This document shows positions 12,401-25,549 of a DNA stretch of 64,000 nucleotides, in pieces. The notes under the pieces were generated by a model. It worked only from the letters and a program-made list of their open reading frames with translations. It did not search any database and was not told the DNA's origin. A program made the position numbers and the translations under genes. Source of the stretch: Adineta steineri. Lineage: Eukaryota; Rotifera; Eurotatoria; Adinetida; Adinetidae. Numbering within the stretch: the stretch's first letter is position 1; every line of letters starts with the position of its first letter. The stretch is from NCBI GenBank assembly GCA_905250115.1, contig CAJNOI010000054.1, forward strand, positions 124,001 to 188,000. Direction: 5' to 3'.

Positions 12401-13861
12401 ATATCTTGTTAAATCAAAAATAAAAAAAGATTTTACTAATCGCATGTAACTTTTATAGTCTCTTAAAATTGACTAGTCTTCTCTTGAATAAATTGAAAGA
12501 CTATCTTTTTGTTTGTAATGAGAAAATTAAATACTGATTATACTTTTTTCTTTTACAGAATATGGACAGTATGTTTTCGAAGAATAAACCTCCGACAGCT
12601 AGTCGACCAAGTCCTCCTTTTGCAAATGGAAATATCAATCAATCAGCAAATAAAACACCAAATGTAACTAATCTTGATGAAACGAAACGATCAAATCAAC
12701 AATCTAGAGAGAGTTCTTTGACTCCATCTCAATATGGTAAAACATTGAACGTTCCAAATAGTAATGTTCTTCAAGCTCTACCAGCTGCTACACCACCAGC
12801 ACCAATTATGTCACCTCGACCTGCAATAATGAAAACACCAAAATCAGCGGCATTAGCTGCGAAAAATGCGTCATTGGATTTACCACCCGCAGAGACACGA
12901 CCACTGTTACTTGTTACAGCAGGAAATGATCGACGACAACCGCAGACAGTCACAGTACCTAATGATCGTCGTTTACCATTAAATGGAAAAATGGCAGCAG
13001 TTGCAACAATAAAACAGCGTCAACAACCACCTCCACCCATAATTAACAATAATAATAATGATCATCATCATCAAACAATCACTGAAACACTTACAAAGAA
13101 ACATGTTAATAATCGACCACGAACAGCACTTTTCTTTACATCAACTCGTATGAAAATAAAACTTTATTTATTTAATATATTAATCAATATATTTAGGAAA
13201 TTCGGATCAATCACCTTCACATCAACCATTATTAGGTAATAGAAACGACACAACTGGTCGACATAATTCAACTGATTCACGTAATTCAGATGATGACATG
13301 AATGATAATTGGTCTGTTGCTCCAAAGTTAGTTATTTCCTATATCTATCTTTTAAGATCTATTCAACTATATATGTATCTTGTTAGAATTCTACCACCGC
13401 CGCCGCCATTACCAGCTCGAACATTACCAGCTATTCAAAATCTCACACCTTTGATAAATACAGCTCAACCACGACCACAACCAGCGAATAGTTCTCGTCA
13501 GTTGCCATCGTTATCAATACGTCAGTTACCAAAAATAAATAAACCTGATATACCGGAAACATATTTTAATTTACCGGATGAAGAAGAAGACAATGAAATA
13601 TTAGCAGAGAAATTTGACCGATCGGGTGAATTATTTTATTATCAAACATCATCATCATCGAGTCCAAATAATTCATCAATATCAGACAATAATGAAGAAC
13701 AATTTCAAATTGATCAACAAGAAGAAGATGATGACGATGATGAAGATAATACACAAAAACAAAGATTACAAAGTGATGATGAGGAAGAGGAGGAAGAGGA
13801 AGAAGAAGAAGAGGAGGAGGAGGAGGATGATCAAACTTCTCCATTTGAATATGATGCATAA
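480..13861 (+). CDS. Voltage-gated calcium channel alpha-1 subunit, Cav2 (non-L-type) class
   Basis: Four-domain pore-forming subunit of a high-voltage-activated presynaptic-type Ca2+ channel in the plasma membrane. Exons: 480-712, 780-885, 950-1089, 1157-1257, 1315-1470, 2470-2493, 2548-2598, 2655-2848, 2914-3017, 3078-3193, 3251-3310, 3365-3448, 4857-4953, 5006-5133, 5185-5297, 5347-5459, 5509-5640, 5702-5774, 5834-5954, 6006-6106, 6159-6474, 6539-6722, 7332-7521, 7574-7680, 7740-7889, 7939-8049, 8102-8245, 8298-8499, 8554-8718, 8782-8892, 8950-9033, 9088-9132, 9498-9614, 9668-9733, 9834-9925 or 10152-10246, 10342-10504, 10560-10687, 10754-10850, 11271-11376, 11437-11577, 11627-11736, 11913-12056, 12559-13147, 13197-13326, 13387-13861. 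All join in frame (about 2137 aa). The selectivity filter is EEEE (E327, E680, E1146, E1449). The beta-subunit AID helix ([14 protein letters not shown]) starts near residue 391 and is the Cav2 form. An EF-hand/pre-IQ region and an IQ motif ([15 protein letters not shown], near 1668) follow. The tail has polyproline, two RQLP motifs and a Glu-rich end, with no PDZ-ligand terminus. The subtype rests on sequence resemblance alone. Confidence 0.95.
2470..2493 (+). other. 24-nt microexon of Cav2 (domain I S5-pore loop)
   Basis: A 24-nt exon lies between an AG acceptor and a GTGAGT donor, after a 999-nt intron and before a 54-nt one. It adds acidic residues (AADNDSDE) to the extracellular loop between S5 and the pore of domain I. 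Both ends are phase 1, so inclusion or skipping keeps the frame. Whether it is skipped in vivo cannot be seen. Confidence 0.65.
6904..7216. repeat. Degenerate GAAGTCT repeat array with palindromes, in a Cav2 intron
   Basis: In the intron of the II-III loop, short units of the form TGAAGTCTYTTGAARTC recur many times in a degenerate tandem. Two copies of a longer palindromic block (CAGAGACTTC-N4-GAAGTCT type) start near 6910 and 7036. The second holds a perfect 20-bp palindrome, AGACTTCATGCATGAAGTCT (7038-7057). It resembles a minisatellite; no protein is implied, although the minus strand is open for 72 codons. Confidence 0.75.
9088..9132 (+). other. 45-nt symmetric cassette exon of Cav2 (domain IV S3-S4 linker)
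   Basis: A 15-codon exon in phase 0/0 between TEFR and [13 protein letters not shown], adding a hydrophilic segment ([15 protein letters not shown]) directly before the domain IV voltage sensor. It has consensus acceptor and donor sites, and skipping leaves the frame intact. In vertebrate Cav2 genes the same position carries the alternative exon 31 that inserts two residues and shifts gating. Alternative use here is inferred from phase and position only. Confidence 0.6.
9293..9373. mobile_element. Possible decayed MITE remnant in a Cav2 intron
   Basis: An 81-bp GC-richer patch begins AGTGGTGGGGTCAGCCC and ends GGCGTCGCCGCT. Its ends are imperfect inverted repeats (about 9 of 15 positions, with mostly transition mismatches), resembling hAT-type termini. 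No clear target duplication is visible, so this is a weak call. Confidence 0.3.
9834..9925 (+). other. Cav2 alternative exon A (domain IV turret and P-loop), GC donor
   Basis: A 92-nt exon follows acceptor CTATACAG. It encodes a segment beginning [10 protein letters not shown], containing HDHNNF and ending with LVLF plus the first two bases of an Arg codon. The donor is TTCAG|GCAAGA, a GC-AG intron. It fits between IIGMQ (ending 9733) and the downstream exon starting RCATGESW (10342). It is paralogous to the exon at 10152-10246 and was probably created by tandem exon duplication. Confidence 0.85.
10152..10246 (+). other. Cav2 alternative exon B (domain IV turret and P-loop)
   Basis: A 95-nt exon follows acceptor CTAAACAAG. 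It encodes a segment beginning [10 protein letters not shown], containing SRHNNF and ending ALMLLF plus two bases, with donor TTCAG|GTATTC. Phase is identical to exon A and it is one codon longer. Using both exons (187 nt) or neither would break the frame before the domain IV filter glutamate, so the pair must be mutually exclusive. Confidence 0.87.
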
Positions 13862-15306
13862 ATGTGGTTCTTTATATATTGCTACGAGTTTTTTTTTCTG
13901 ATTGACAAAAATAGTATTAAAAAATATAATATATTAATTTCTAAGCAACTGTTTTTTTCTTAAAATTTACATGTAACTGTGATGTATTTAATGACTAACA
14001 AGAAGATATACATGTATATGTTTTCAAATGGTTTTATTAACAACAGAAACACATTATTCAAACAATTAAAAGCTTTCTTCTAGTTTTTTTATTTGCTTAA
14101 TAAAACTGTTCTCTTAGTTATTAATAAACAATTGTACTATATACTTCATTCAATAATATAAACAAATTTAAAATTTCAACTATTTTTACTATCTAAAATA
14201 CACATATTAATAGTTTGTGTAATATTCTGTTTTGTTTTTCTTTTGTATTACATATTTAATTTAATATTTGTTCAAAATACGAAATGTATAGCGTATAACT
14301 CACTTTGATATAAAATTTCGGGATGTTAATTTTTAAAGTATTTCATTGTGGTTCAGTGTAACTTAGTTTTGTCTAGTTACTGCAAATTGATAGTAATGCA
14401 TTTAATAATACCGAGCAGTTTCATTTATTAAAACTATATTATATCAAAAATTAACATCATTTAATCATTCGAAATATATTGTATTACAGAATTATTTTAT
14501 AATTCATAAAAGTATTTATTTTTATAAGTAGAAAAAATAAAATTAACATATAAAATAATTTGAATTTTAAATATAAACTATGATATTAATGAAAGAAACT
14601 TTCTTTATCGTTTTTTAGAATGTTCTTTTTTTTCTTCAAAGTATTTTTCTTTGTGATAAGAAAAAAAGCAATTAATATTTATTTTTTACTCATGTAGAAA
14701 ATCTTCTTCGTAAAATAAACACGCCATAATTTTTATACTAATTATCTATGATTACTAATTCTGTCTAAAAATACGTAGTTTAGTTTATTTTTTATTTTTT
14801 TTCATACTTCCTATATTTAATACTTTCATATTTGCTTAACGTCTAAACTAAATAACCTACGTCTTCTCTGACAAATGAAGCGTAAAATCAATAACGTGAT
14901 ATACGTTTTTTTGAACTCCTACATTCGATATTATACATGCATTTGTATAGATTATATATGTAAAAAGGATGATTCATTCATTTCTATATTTATACATGAG
15001 CCGTCGTCTCTCCGTTAGGCTTTATACGCATGTTTTGGTGTGCAAGCAATGCGACTATATTATCCGTCCGTCTGCGTAACTAAGGAGGGGGTGAGTGTAA
15101 GAGAGGAGAAGAAGAGAGAGAGAGGGAAAGAAAAAAAAGGAGCTAGGCTTGCGAGCTATTTATTTCTCTCTCACACACATTCTCTCGTTTTTTTTTAATA
15201 TTATCTGGTCGTCGGACGAGCAATATAACTGTGTGCTTCTCGTTGCAGATCGCCGTCTTCTCTCGCACTTTCGATTCATCGCATACAACATCACAACCAC
15301 AACAAA
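13862..15306. other. Intergenic: Cav2 3' flank and beta-tubulin promoter/5'UTR
   Basis: No further gene is visible. The first part is the A+T-rich 3' flank of Cav2, with AATAAA-type signals near 14098. A purine-rich GAGAGAG tract lies near 15095-15130, and a good acceptor-like site (CTCGTTGCAG) ends about 60 nt before the tubulin ATG. That site suggests a 5'UTR intron or leader trans-splicing. Confidence 0.5.
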
Positions 15307-17281
<1,975 letters not shown>

Positions 17282-18631
17282 ATATTCATAATGAAGAATC
17301 TGAACTATTTTCTTTATTTCTTTCTGACAATATTAAAAATTCTGTCTATCTCTACGTTTATTCTATTGTCTTAACGTCTTACTGTTGTGATTTATATTTC
17401 GTGTACTTATTCTTTATGCAATATGCTACATTTTTCACTTCCTATTCTTACCTAAAAAATAAATAAATTCTAAGAAAAAAAACATTAATATACGTGTAAT
17501 ACAATGTATATATACTAATGGTTGAAATTCATACTGCAAAGAAAATTATTTCAAGTCATATCTTAGCATAGCAAAAGTAGATAATAAAAAAATTGAATTT
17601 TATAACATGTTTGTAGAAAATTTTACATTTTCATATTGTATATATATTATTCATTTTTCTTTCATGTATGAAATATAATATAATTCATTTAATTTGGCTC
17701 TTTTATTCTCGATGCTTTAATATATTTCTTTATACCATGATATACTCTTTAATATCATCAACTGTTTCTCAAGATTATTTTTACTTTTAAATATCAATGT
17801 TTTGTATCGAACCTAATAGAATATATATGTCCATCTCTTTGTATCGATAGAATAAAAGAAAGACAAAGGATGATAGCTAGACACTGTTTTCATCAGTCAC
17901 ATTAAATCGAAACGTTCTATTCATTTCTTTTCTTCTCTATTATGTTTTGTTTATATTGCATGGAAAGACTGAAGTATATATACTATATCATTTGAATTTC
18001 TTCAAGAGAAAGGATGATGTCAATGATAATTTATCTGTTAAAAATGTGATCGAAATTGTTGACAGTTGACATTTTTGAAAGAAATATTTCAAAATTGAAA
18101 ATAAAAGTTTCAGTTAGATTTATAAACAATTTATGTAGCTATTTCATTTTAAGATATGAAAGATCAAATAATTTGAATAGTAATTTAGTGAAATTAAACT
18201 AGCATGTAAAACCTATTAAAATAAGAGTTCAAGGAAAATAGAAATGTCCAGGATCTTCAGATCTACAAGCGTTTGTGAAGATACTAGCAAGTTGTGTGAA
18301 GGATTTATTGTGGTCAACCAGAGATAATATTTCTGTCTTTACTCTCAGTTTTATACTATTAAGCTATAGTTGATTCTATCAACAGTATTGGTAAGATTAA
18401 GCAGAAATTCAATTAATCATTTGATTTGTAAGCTATGAAAATTTCATTTTTGTCTATCGATTTATTTTACTTCTAGAAACTAAAGATTATTCAAGACAGA
18501 ATTTATTGAACTAATGAAAAAAAGCTGTTTAATAAATAACAATAATTTACGCTGTATGTACACAATAAAAATAAACAAATAAATAATAATTTATGTAATA
18601 AACTGTAACAAAAAGAAAAAACAAATAATTT
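17282..18631. other. Intergenic between convergent 3' ends
   Basis: Holds the beta-tubulin 3'UTR (AATAAA at 17458-17463) and the 3' flank of the minus-strand gene. The rest is A+T-rich sequence in which nothing else could be identified. Confidence 0.5.
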
Positions 18632-19403
18632 TTAAATAGAACGAAATTTTCCATGATATTTATCAAGAGCATATTCAAAAAGTTTTCGAGATTCTGAAAG
18701 AGGTAAAGGTTTCCATGTTTTGTGAACATTTTCACTTGAATAGTCCTCATATAAATATTTTAATTTATGATCTTCATTCTTTTGTTGATCAGAGGATGAA
18801 TGATGATCTCTATTTCTTGGAAAATGTGATGAAGATTGTTTTTGAGGAATGAATTCATTTTCACGAAAAAAGTTATTTCGTTCGCTTCTTGGAAATCGAC
18901 GTTGTCGTCGTCGTCGTTGACGTGGTCGTGATTTAGGCTTATATATACTTGTCAATTTTATATCTACAGATTTTATGATTACTTTGCGAGGATATGTTGA
19001 GGATGATGGTTTCAAAGTATTGTAAGATCGAATAGTAAGTGCTTCTGACTTCATTGCAGGTATTTCCATTGAATCTTCATCAATAAGATCCGCTCCTGAT
19101 GATGATTCACTGGAACATATTGATGATCGTAGTCGTTTTTTATGAACTTTATCGACATCCTTTGAATCAATACTTGGAAATTTAGAATCGTGGTCATGAT
19201 CAAGTGGAACTAAAAAGATATGATCATAATTATCATTAAAAATGAATTATAAAAGTATAAAACTAACCAAAAGAATTACCGTCCATTGATTCATCTGAAT
19301 AACTCATTAAAGAGCGTAGTTTACTATTATAATTTGATTCATGAAAGTTTCGTTGATTGTGATATGTACCTTTTGACCGTAAGTATGCATCGTACGAATT
19401 CAT
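18632..19403 (-). CDS. Unrecognised basic, Ser/Arg-rich protein, two exons
   Basis: Exons 19268-19403 and 18632-19209 (minus strand), separated by a 58-nt intron with GT-AG ends, give 237 aa. The ATG at 19403 opens with MNSYDAYLRSKGTYHNQ. The middle has an acidic/serine patch (SSESSSGADLIDED), then a strongly basic cluster (RPRQRRRRQRR) that could be a nuclear localisation signal. The C-terminus has LFEYALDKYHGKFRSI. There is no membrane segment or known fold. It is convergent with beta-tubulin. The function is unknown; a nuclear or RNA-binding role is only a guess from composition. Confidence 0.75.
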
Positions 19404-21219
19404 CTAAAACTTATCGAATAATTGACTTAGCGAAAATAGACAAGAAACTGTAATATGTAATGGAAAAAAATCACAGATTTATTGTGAAAATGAAAATTGA
19501 ATTCATGGACTGAATTTCTTCTTTGTAGAAACAGACGTATATTGGGAATTGTTCGTTATTATTATGTATTCTTCGAATAGTACGTCTATATATAAATATA
19601 TAGTTTGGCCTATTAATAGATGACGCTAATTCAAGTTTTAAGAAAATGAAAAGAAAAATAATTTATACATAAACGACAAATATACTGTTACATATCTTAT
19701 CATTGAACTCGAATATTAATCATACTATAACTCTTTTGAGAAAACAATAATAAATTTAATAGCTAAATTATAATTAAAACTCTGATGACTTTATGAAAAA
19801 CAAAAATATTCAAAGACATTTATTTGTTTTTATGAACATGTTTATTGCTTCTTTTAGATGACATATAGTATACAATTAGTTGTCTTTTTATTAACTACAT
19901 TGTATATGCACTAAATCCGAGAAAGAACTACGCGATACTCAAGAGTTTAAAATAACAAAGTTGAGAAAAAAGTAAGAGATTGATCGAAAATCTTCAACTT
20001 GTACATAAATGAAAGAGTTTTTTGTTTTGACAAACTATGAAGCAATACTACAAAATGCATCAGTTGTATTTTTTGTAGCATCAGATACCTTTGAAAATCA
20101 AACAATCAGCATAACAAGTATCGATAGGATAGAATTACTTTACTGCATGATCAGTAAATTTTACTAGTTATGTCTATTATGAATAGGTAAAATAAACAAA
20201 GATTCCTTGAAAACTAGCGTCAGTTGGCAAGATTATAGTGTTAAAATTTTTACACGATCATTGATATTTCGAACTTTTCTTTGTGTTTTTCCGATGATGT
20301 TATTTTCCATTTATGAGCTCTCTTTGAACACAATCTAGACCTCTACTGCGTGAAATATTTATTTGATGTGATATAAAATCGAATGATAAACATATACTAC
20401 ATATTTACAGAAAAAGATCCTAGCAAATCATCATTAATCATATAGTTAAAAAGTGTAGATCATTTATAAAATACAACGAAATTCTAATTTGCGCAATGCC
20501 TATCTACGAACAGAAATTTAATTATGGTTTCGATAGATTTTTTACATTTGAAAAAACATGTCTTGTTTTTATATTTTTGAAGTATGTTAAAAATAAAAAA
20601 TTTATGCTGTGAAGAAAAGAAAATTAATGAATCAGTGGCGTCAAAATTTGATTGGGCAAACTTGGAGGACATGAGAGTATGTTTTTTTAAATGGCGTTCC
20701 AATTTTCATCATCCAAAGATATTTAATTTCAATTGTTCCATCAATTTGTTTTCTTCATTTCGGAATATATTCAAGTGTTCGCTTCATTCGTGAGTATTCA
20801 GATTTATTTTTTATTTTTTAATCCTTATTAAAATTCCTTACCGAAGAGAAAATAAAAAAATAAAAAAAAATTTTTTTCCATTGAAATTACAACAAAACAA
20901 AGAAAGACTTGTCCTTGTTTAGAAGTTCATCCATGTGCAATATCAAACTTACATACAAACAGACGTTTCATTTTCCATGGATTCGATTTTTTTATATTGA
21001 AAATATCATAGTTTATTATTCTAGGAGTGGTTCTACACAATCAATTCCTATTTTGTATTCTTTAAAGCAGGATAAAATAATTGAGCTTCCATTCTTTGCT
21101 TTTTTTTTGTCTATAGGTATCTTTCTCTTTATATTACTTGATTATATCAAGGTAAAAATTATGTCAAATAATTAATTTTATTCATTTGTTTTTTTTTTAA
21201 TTTCATTTTTAGATAGGAA
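19404..21219. other. Intergenic: divergent upstream regions
   Basis: Separates the start of the minus-strand basic-protein gene from RBM39. A TTTTTAG acceptor-like site ends at 21212, 7 nt before the RBM39 ATG, indicating a 5'UTR intron or a trans-splice site. Short open frames near 20584 and 20909 have no recognisable content. Confidence 0.45.
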
Positions 21220-23909
21220 ATGGCTGATGATACGGAAATTGAACGTATGCTTGAAGAAAAAATGCATGAAGATGAACAAATCAATAAACATCAAAATGGA
21301 GAAAAAAAGGAAAAGGAAAAAGACAAAGATAAAGATAAAGACAAAGACAAGGATAAAGATAAAGATAAAGATAGAGACAAAGACAAAGACAAAAAACACA
21401 AGAAACATAAACATCACAAACATCATAAATCTCATAAAAGTGATAAAAAACATGAGAGAAAACGAAGTCGATCAGCGAGACGTAGCCGTTCACCAATAAA
21501 TGAACGTCGTCATCGTTCACCAACACCACCAACTTTACCAAGTGGAAAGCGACGTGATGTTAATTCTGAATTACATCAATTAGCACAAACTTTAAGTCGT
21601 CATAAAAGCTCAAAAGAAACTCCAGCCTCAGCATCATCATCAAAATCAAATCGTCGAGAAAAATCACCAGAATTAACACCAGAAGAACGAGATTTACGAA
21701 CTGTATTTTGTAAGTAAAAATATTCCTATTAAATTATGATAAGATATGAAAATTGAGTTATTTGGTTTTTACAATGTCGATCAAATACATCTTAAAAAAA
21801 TTGATTCTCGAACTGTAACTCAAAGTTAATATAAGATTCAATGTAAAAACAACTTATTTTGAAAATTTTAGAGTTTTTCATTTTCTCTGTCTTAATGACT
21901 GACTATAATAAAACTGTGTTCTATTTATTACTACTACGTTTCTGAATGGTACACATAGTCGAGATTCAAAAATGATTAAGCATTTAAGAGGCTTCCCTTG
22001 CCAGTGAGAAACTCTAATGAATTGTTCTTTTTTAAAACTAGGAGCCACCATATACACAAAAAGTATTATATCACCAAGGAGCCAGATCGTGTCCTGAGCG
22101 TTTGCGGATTGGGAAGGGACCATAATCTTAAAACTGTAACTAAACAATACCATTTTTGATACATTTTTCAAAGTCAATATTTTTTAATTATTAAGGAACG
22201 TTACACCTCGATGTCTTCAGCTCTACTTAGATAATATCTTTGTTAGAGATATTTTACTATTAGTATTTGTACTAATTATGATATTTATTTTATAGGTATG
22301 CAATTAGCAGCAATGATTCGACCACGTGATCTCGAAGAATTTTTTTCACGTGTTGGTAAAGTTCGTGATGTTCGTTTAATAACAGACCCTCGAACACGTC
22401 GATCAAAAGGTGTTGCTTATGTTGAATTTCGTGATCTAGCCTGTGTTCAAGCAGCTCTTGCTTTATCTGGTGAAAAAGTTCTTGGAATACCAATTATTGT
22501 TAAACCATCGAATGCAGAAAAAAATCGATTAGCAGCACAAGCAGCTGCAGCAGCTGCTGCTCAAAATTCAGTTATGACTAATGGTATAACACCACTTTCA
22601 GGATCAGTTATACCAACACATGGACCAATGAAATTATATGTTGGATCATTGCATTTTAATATAACAGAAGATATGTTACGTGGTATATTTGAACCATTCG
22701 GACGTATTGATAATATTACATTAATGAAAGATCCTGATACGAATCGATCAAGAGGATATGGTAAGTAAAGCAGAAAGTGATGTTTTTTTTTCATGACAAA
22801 ATAATATAAAAAATATTTTTGTTTTTTTAAGGTTTTATTCAATTTGCACATGCAGAAGATGCTAAACGTGCGATGGAAAATTTAAATGGTTTTGAATTAG
22901 CTGGACGACCAATGAAAGTTGGTCATGTTACTGAACGACCAGGTGAAATGACCGGTTCAACTGGTACTACTTTTCCAACATACACTGCTGGCATACAATC
23001 ATCATTTGCTTCAGCATCAAACCTTGATTCTGATGATCTTGATCATCGTGGTATTAATTTAGGTGTAACCGGACGTTTAGCTTTAATGGCTAAATTAAGT
23101 GAAGGTAGTGGATTACAAATGCCAAAACATGCAAGAGATGCTCTACAAGCTGCACATATTCAAGCAGCTAGTTCTCAACATGTTCGTATACCTGATGCAC
23201 CTAATCCACAACAATTAGCAACAGTAACAGCTGTTGGTACACAATGTTTCATGCTTTCAAATATGTTTGATCCAGCTACAGAAGCTAGTCATAATCCTGA
23301 GTGGGCACAAGAAATTCGTGATGAAGTTATTGAGGAATGTAATAAATTTGGTGGTGTTGTGCATATTTATGTTGATGAAAAAAGTTCGGATGGCAACGTT
23401 TATGTTAAATGCTCGACTATTGCTAGTGGTAAGTTGTGAATGATGAAATAGTCTCTTGAAAGATTAGATGATTACAAAATGTAAGACGAAGAACAGAATG
23501 TAAAAAATGAAAATATATCCCGTAGAATAGACAAATAGAGAACTGCGTCGGAAAATGAGAAATACAAAGCAAATACTTACGTTTTCGATGAGTTGAATCG
23601 TTATAATAGTTCGTTGATTATAATATTGCTTTTATTTTACGCTTTTCGAGCAGCTAAAAAGATTTAATAAATATTTCTTGCACTCAAAGATACTCTATGA
23701 ATAATCAATTTTCAAGTGATATTTGTTAAAACAGAATAATATGAAACGAATATATTTTTTTTCTAGCAATTAATACCGTCAATTCACTTCATGGTCGATT
23801 CTTTTCTGGTCGTACTGTTATGGGAAATTATATACCAGCACAATCTTATCATAAGCTCTTTCCTGAATCAAATACAGCAACAGCACTTCTTACTACTTCA
23901 TATCAATAG
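21220..23909 (+). CDS. RBM39: RNA-binding protein 39 (CAPER-alpha) splicing factor
   Basis: Nuclear U2AF-related splicing factor and transcription coactivator. Four exons join in frame to 564 aa: 21220-21709, 22296-22760, 22832-23428, 23767-23909. The N-terminus has a long (KD)n tract (about residues 30-57), a His/Lys run and an RS region (RSRSARRSRSP). RRM1 starts at RTVFCMQLA, RRM2 contains LYVGSLHFNITEDMLRGIF, then comes the conserved linker LNGFELAGRPMKVGHVTER. A C-terminal UHM-type RRM begins QCFMLSNMFDP and contains VIEECNKFGGVVHIYV. The order matches the animal family, whose human member is 530 aa. The glycine in MLRGIFEPFG is conserved. A likely poly(A) signal is at 24206-24211. Confidence 0.97.
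21930..22140. repeat. Compositionally distinct patch in RBM39 intron 1
   Basis: The 586-nt first intron carries a less A+T-rich block (for example GGGAAGGGACCATAATC and CTTGCCAGTGAGAAACTC) unlike the surrounding intron. The minus strand stays open for 99 codons here without a recognised domain. It could be an old dispersed-repeat insertion or a regulated intronic element; it was not matched to any family. Confidence 0.3.
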
Positions 23910-24658
23910 ATTTTCTAATCTATACAAAATGACCATTCCAGTCAGAAAGAAAAAAGACTCTACTTAATCTATATATATAATGTGTTTATTATTTCGTTGA
24001 AAACCTCAACAATTATGGTTTTTCTTTTTTTTTTCTTCGTGTATGTCTTTGTAAACCAAAATGGTTTCGAATGAGACTAAAAAAAACCTGTGCGTGTCTG
24101 TATGAAACAAAAAAAAGATATTTGATTTGAAAAATTTGTTTGTTTTCTTTTGTTGTTCTATTGAAGATAGTTTGTGTTAAAACAGCGACGACCTTATCAT
24201 CAACAAATAAACTATTACAAATCACATAATGTTTTCATAAAAAAAAATACAAGAAAGATTTTCTTTTTTTATGATTTAGATAAATTATTTGAGATAATCT
24301 GACAACATTAACAAAAAGCGACTATTAATAACAATAAAAATTCAATAGGATAAGTCTATAATAATAAATTAAGTAATATTATCTCGACAATATTTGTTAT
24401 GCTTTGCTTTTATCTCGTAAAATCGTTGTCTACTGGGAAAAAAAGTATATTGTGATTTGCTGTCTCTCATATAGTAGTGTTCTCTTTCCTTTCGCTTATT
24501 TTGTATATGGTTGTTATTTAAGGACAACAGTATACCGCAGGTATTTTCGATCACGCCATCCTGATCCGTTAAAATTGACTTATCGATAGACGTATTTATA
24601 TATATGATTTACTCTTTTCTATATCTTCTATTTAGATTTATACGTATAAAAATATCGA
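23910..24658. other. RBM39 3'UTR and INSIG upstream region
   Basis: Contains the RBM39 3'UTR with AATAAA at 24206, followed by the INSIG 5' flank. A TATTTAG acceptor-like site ends at 24635, 23 nt before the INSIG ATG. A 61-codon open frame (24404-24589) shows no recognisable protein features. Confidence 0.45.
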
Positions 24659-25549
24659 ATGACAACAATGCTTGTCGATAGTATTTCTTCGTATTCATTA
24701 CGTTCTATTAAATTATTTACGTTTGGTTGTACATTAGCCGTTGTACTTATGACATTTCAATATGAGCACAAATTACGACTATTTAATTCTCCGCGTCTTA
24801 TGCTAACTTTACCTGCATTAAGTCTTATATCTATATGTGGTTTCGGTGCCGGTAATCAAAAAGAAAAATTTTTTTTTCTATTTTTATAATTTTTTATTTT
24901 TATAAAAGCTTTGGTTGGTCTTGTCTATCCAATGTTTATTACTACGATTGATCAAACATCTTTTCCTGAATATAATGATAATATAATACGCAAATCTCAA
25001 GTTTGTAAATCCATAGTAATATTTGTCGGAATAAATCATCTATCTGCTGTAAGTTAAATATTTAAATAGAAATTCTTATAATTATTTTCGTTTTTTATTT
25101 TCAAAGAAAATTCCATTTCAAAGTGATCTTCATTTTACATTAACATTAGCGTTTTTATGTATCGCATTCTGGTGGTGGTTCGATCGAACTATAATTACTT
25201 TTATATTTTCAATTTTTGTATCATTTATATTAACAATGATTACAGAAATTTTATTACGTTCTGGTGCACTTCAGTAATTTGATTTCTTGTATTATTTTAT
25301 CAAGTTGATTAAAGACGTTTTATTTAGATATACATATTCAGATTTTTATTTGAAAACTTGTGTGCCTTGTTTAACATTTGCCGGTGCCATTTTAACAATT
25401 CAAATAACAAAATTATTATCTCAAGTATGAGAAAAAACGTTTTTTATTTTATTTTAATAAGTATTTATTTATTTATTTTTCAATAGCCTGATCAACCATT
25501 ATCAACAATGGATAATTCACATGAACAAGAACATGTAAAAAATGAATGA
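24659..25549 (+). CDS. INSIG (insulin-induced gene) ER membrane protein
   Basis: Multi-pass ER membrane protein that, in other animals, binds oxysterols, retains SCAP-SREBP in the ER and promotes sterol-stimulated HMG-CoA reductase degradation. Five exons give 219 aa: 24659-24851, 24909-25048, 25107-25273, 25328-25424, 25487-25549. Diagnostic family segments are present: VGLVYP, the block FVGINHLSAKIPF, LTLAFLCIAFWWWFDR, and GALQYTYSDF followed by a PCLTFAGA segment near the C-terminus. The length matches compact invertebrate members. It ends in a hydrophilic EQEHVKNE tail. Assignment is by family motifs; the sterol role in this organism is inferred. Confidence 0.93.

Noticed and set aside
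13566-13901. Open frames overlapping the Cav2 last exon in other frames
   Set aside because: They arise from GAA/GAT repeats of the real acidic coding sequence; the His/Met-rich translations are shadows.
21178-21541. Hydrophobic minus-strand frames opposite RBM39 exon 1
   Set aside because: They are the complement of the (KD)n and His codon repeats and do not encode plausible membrane proteins.
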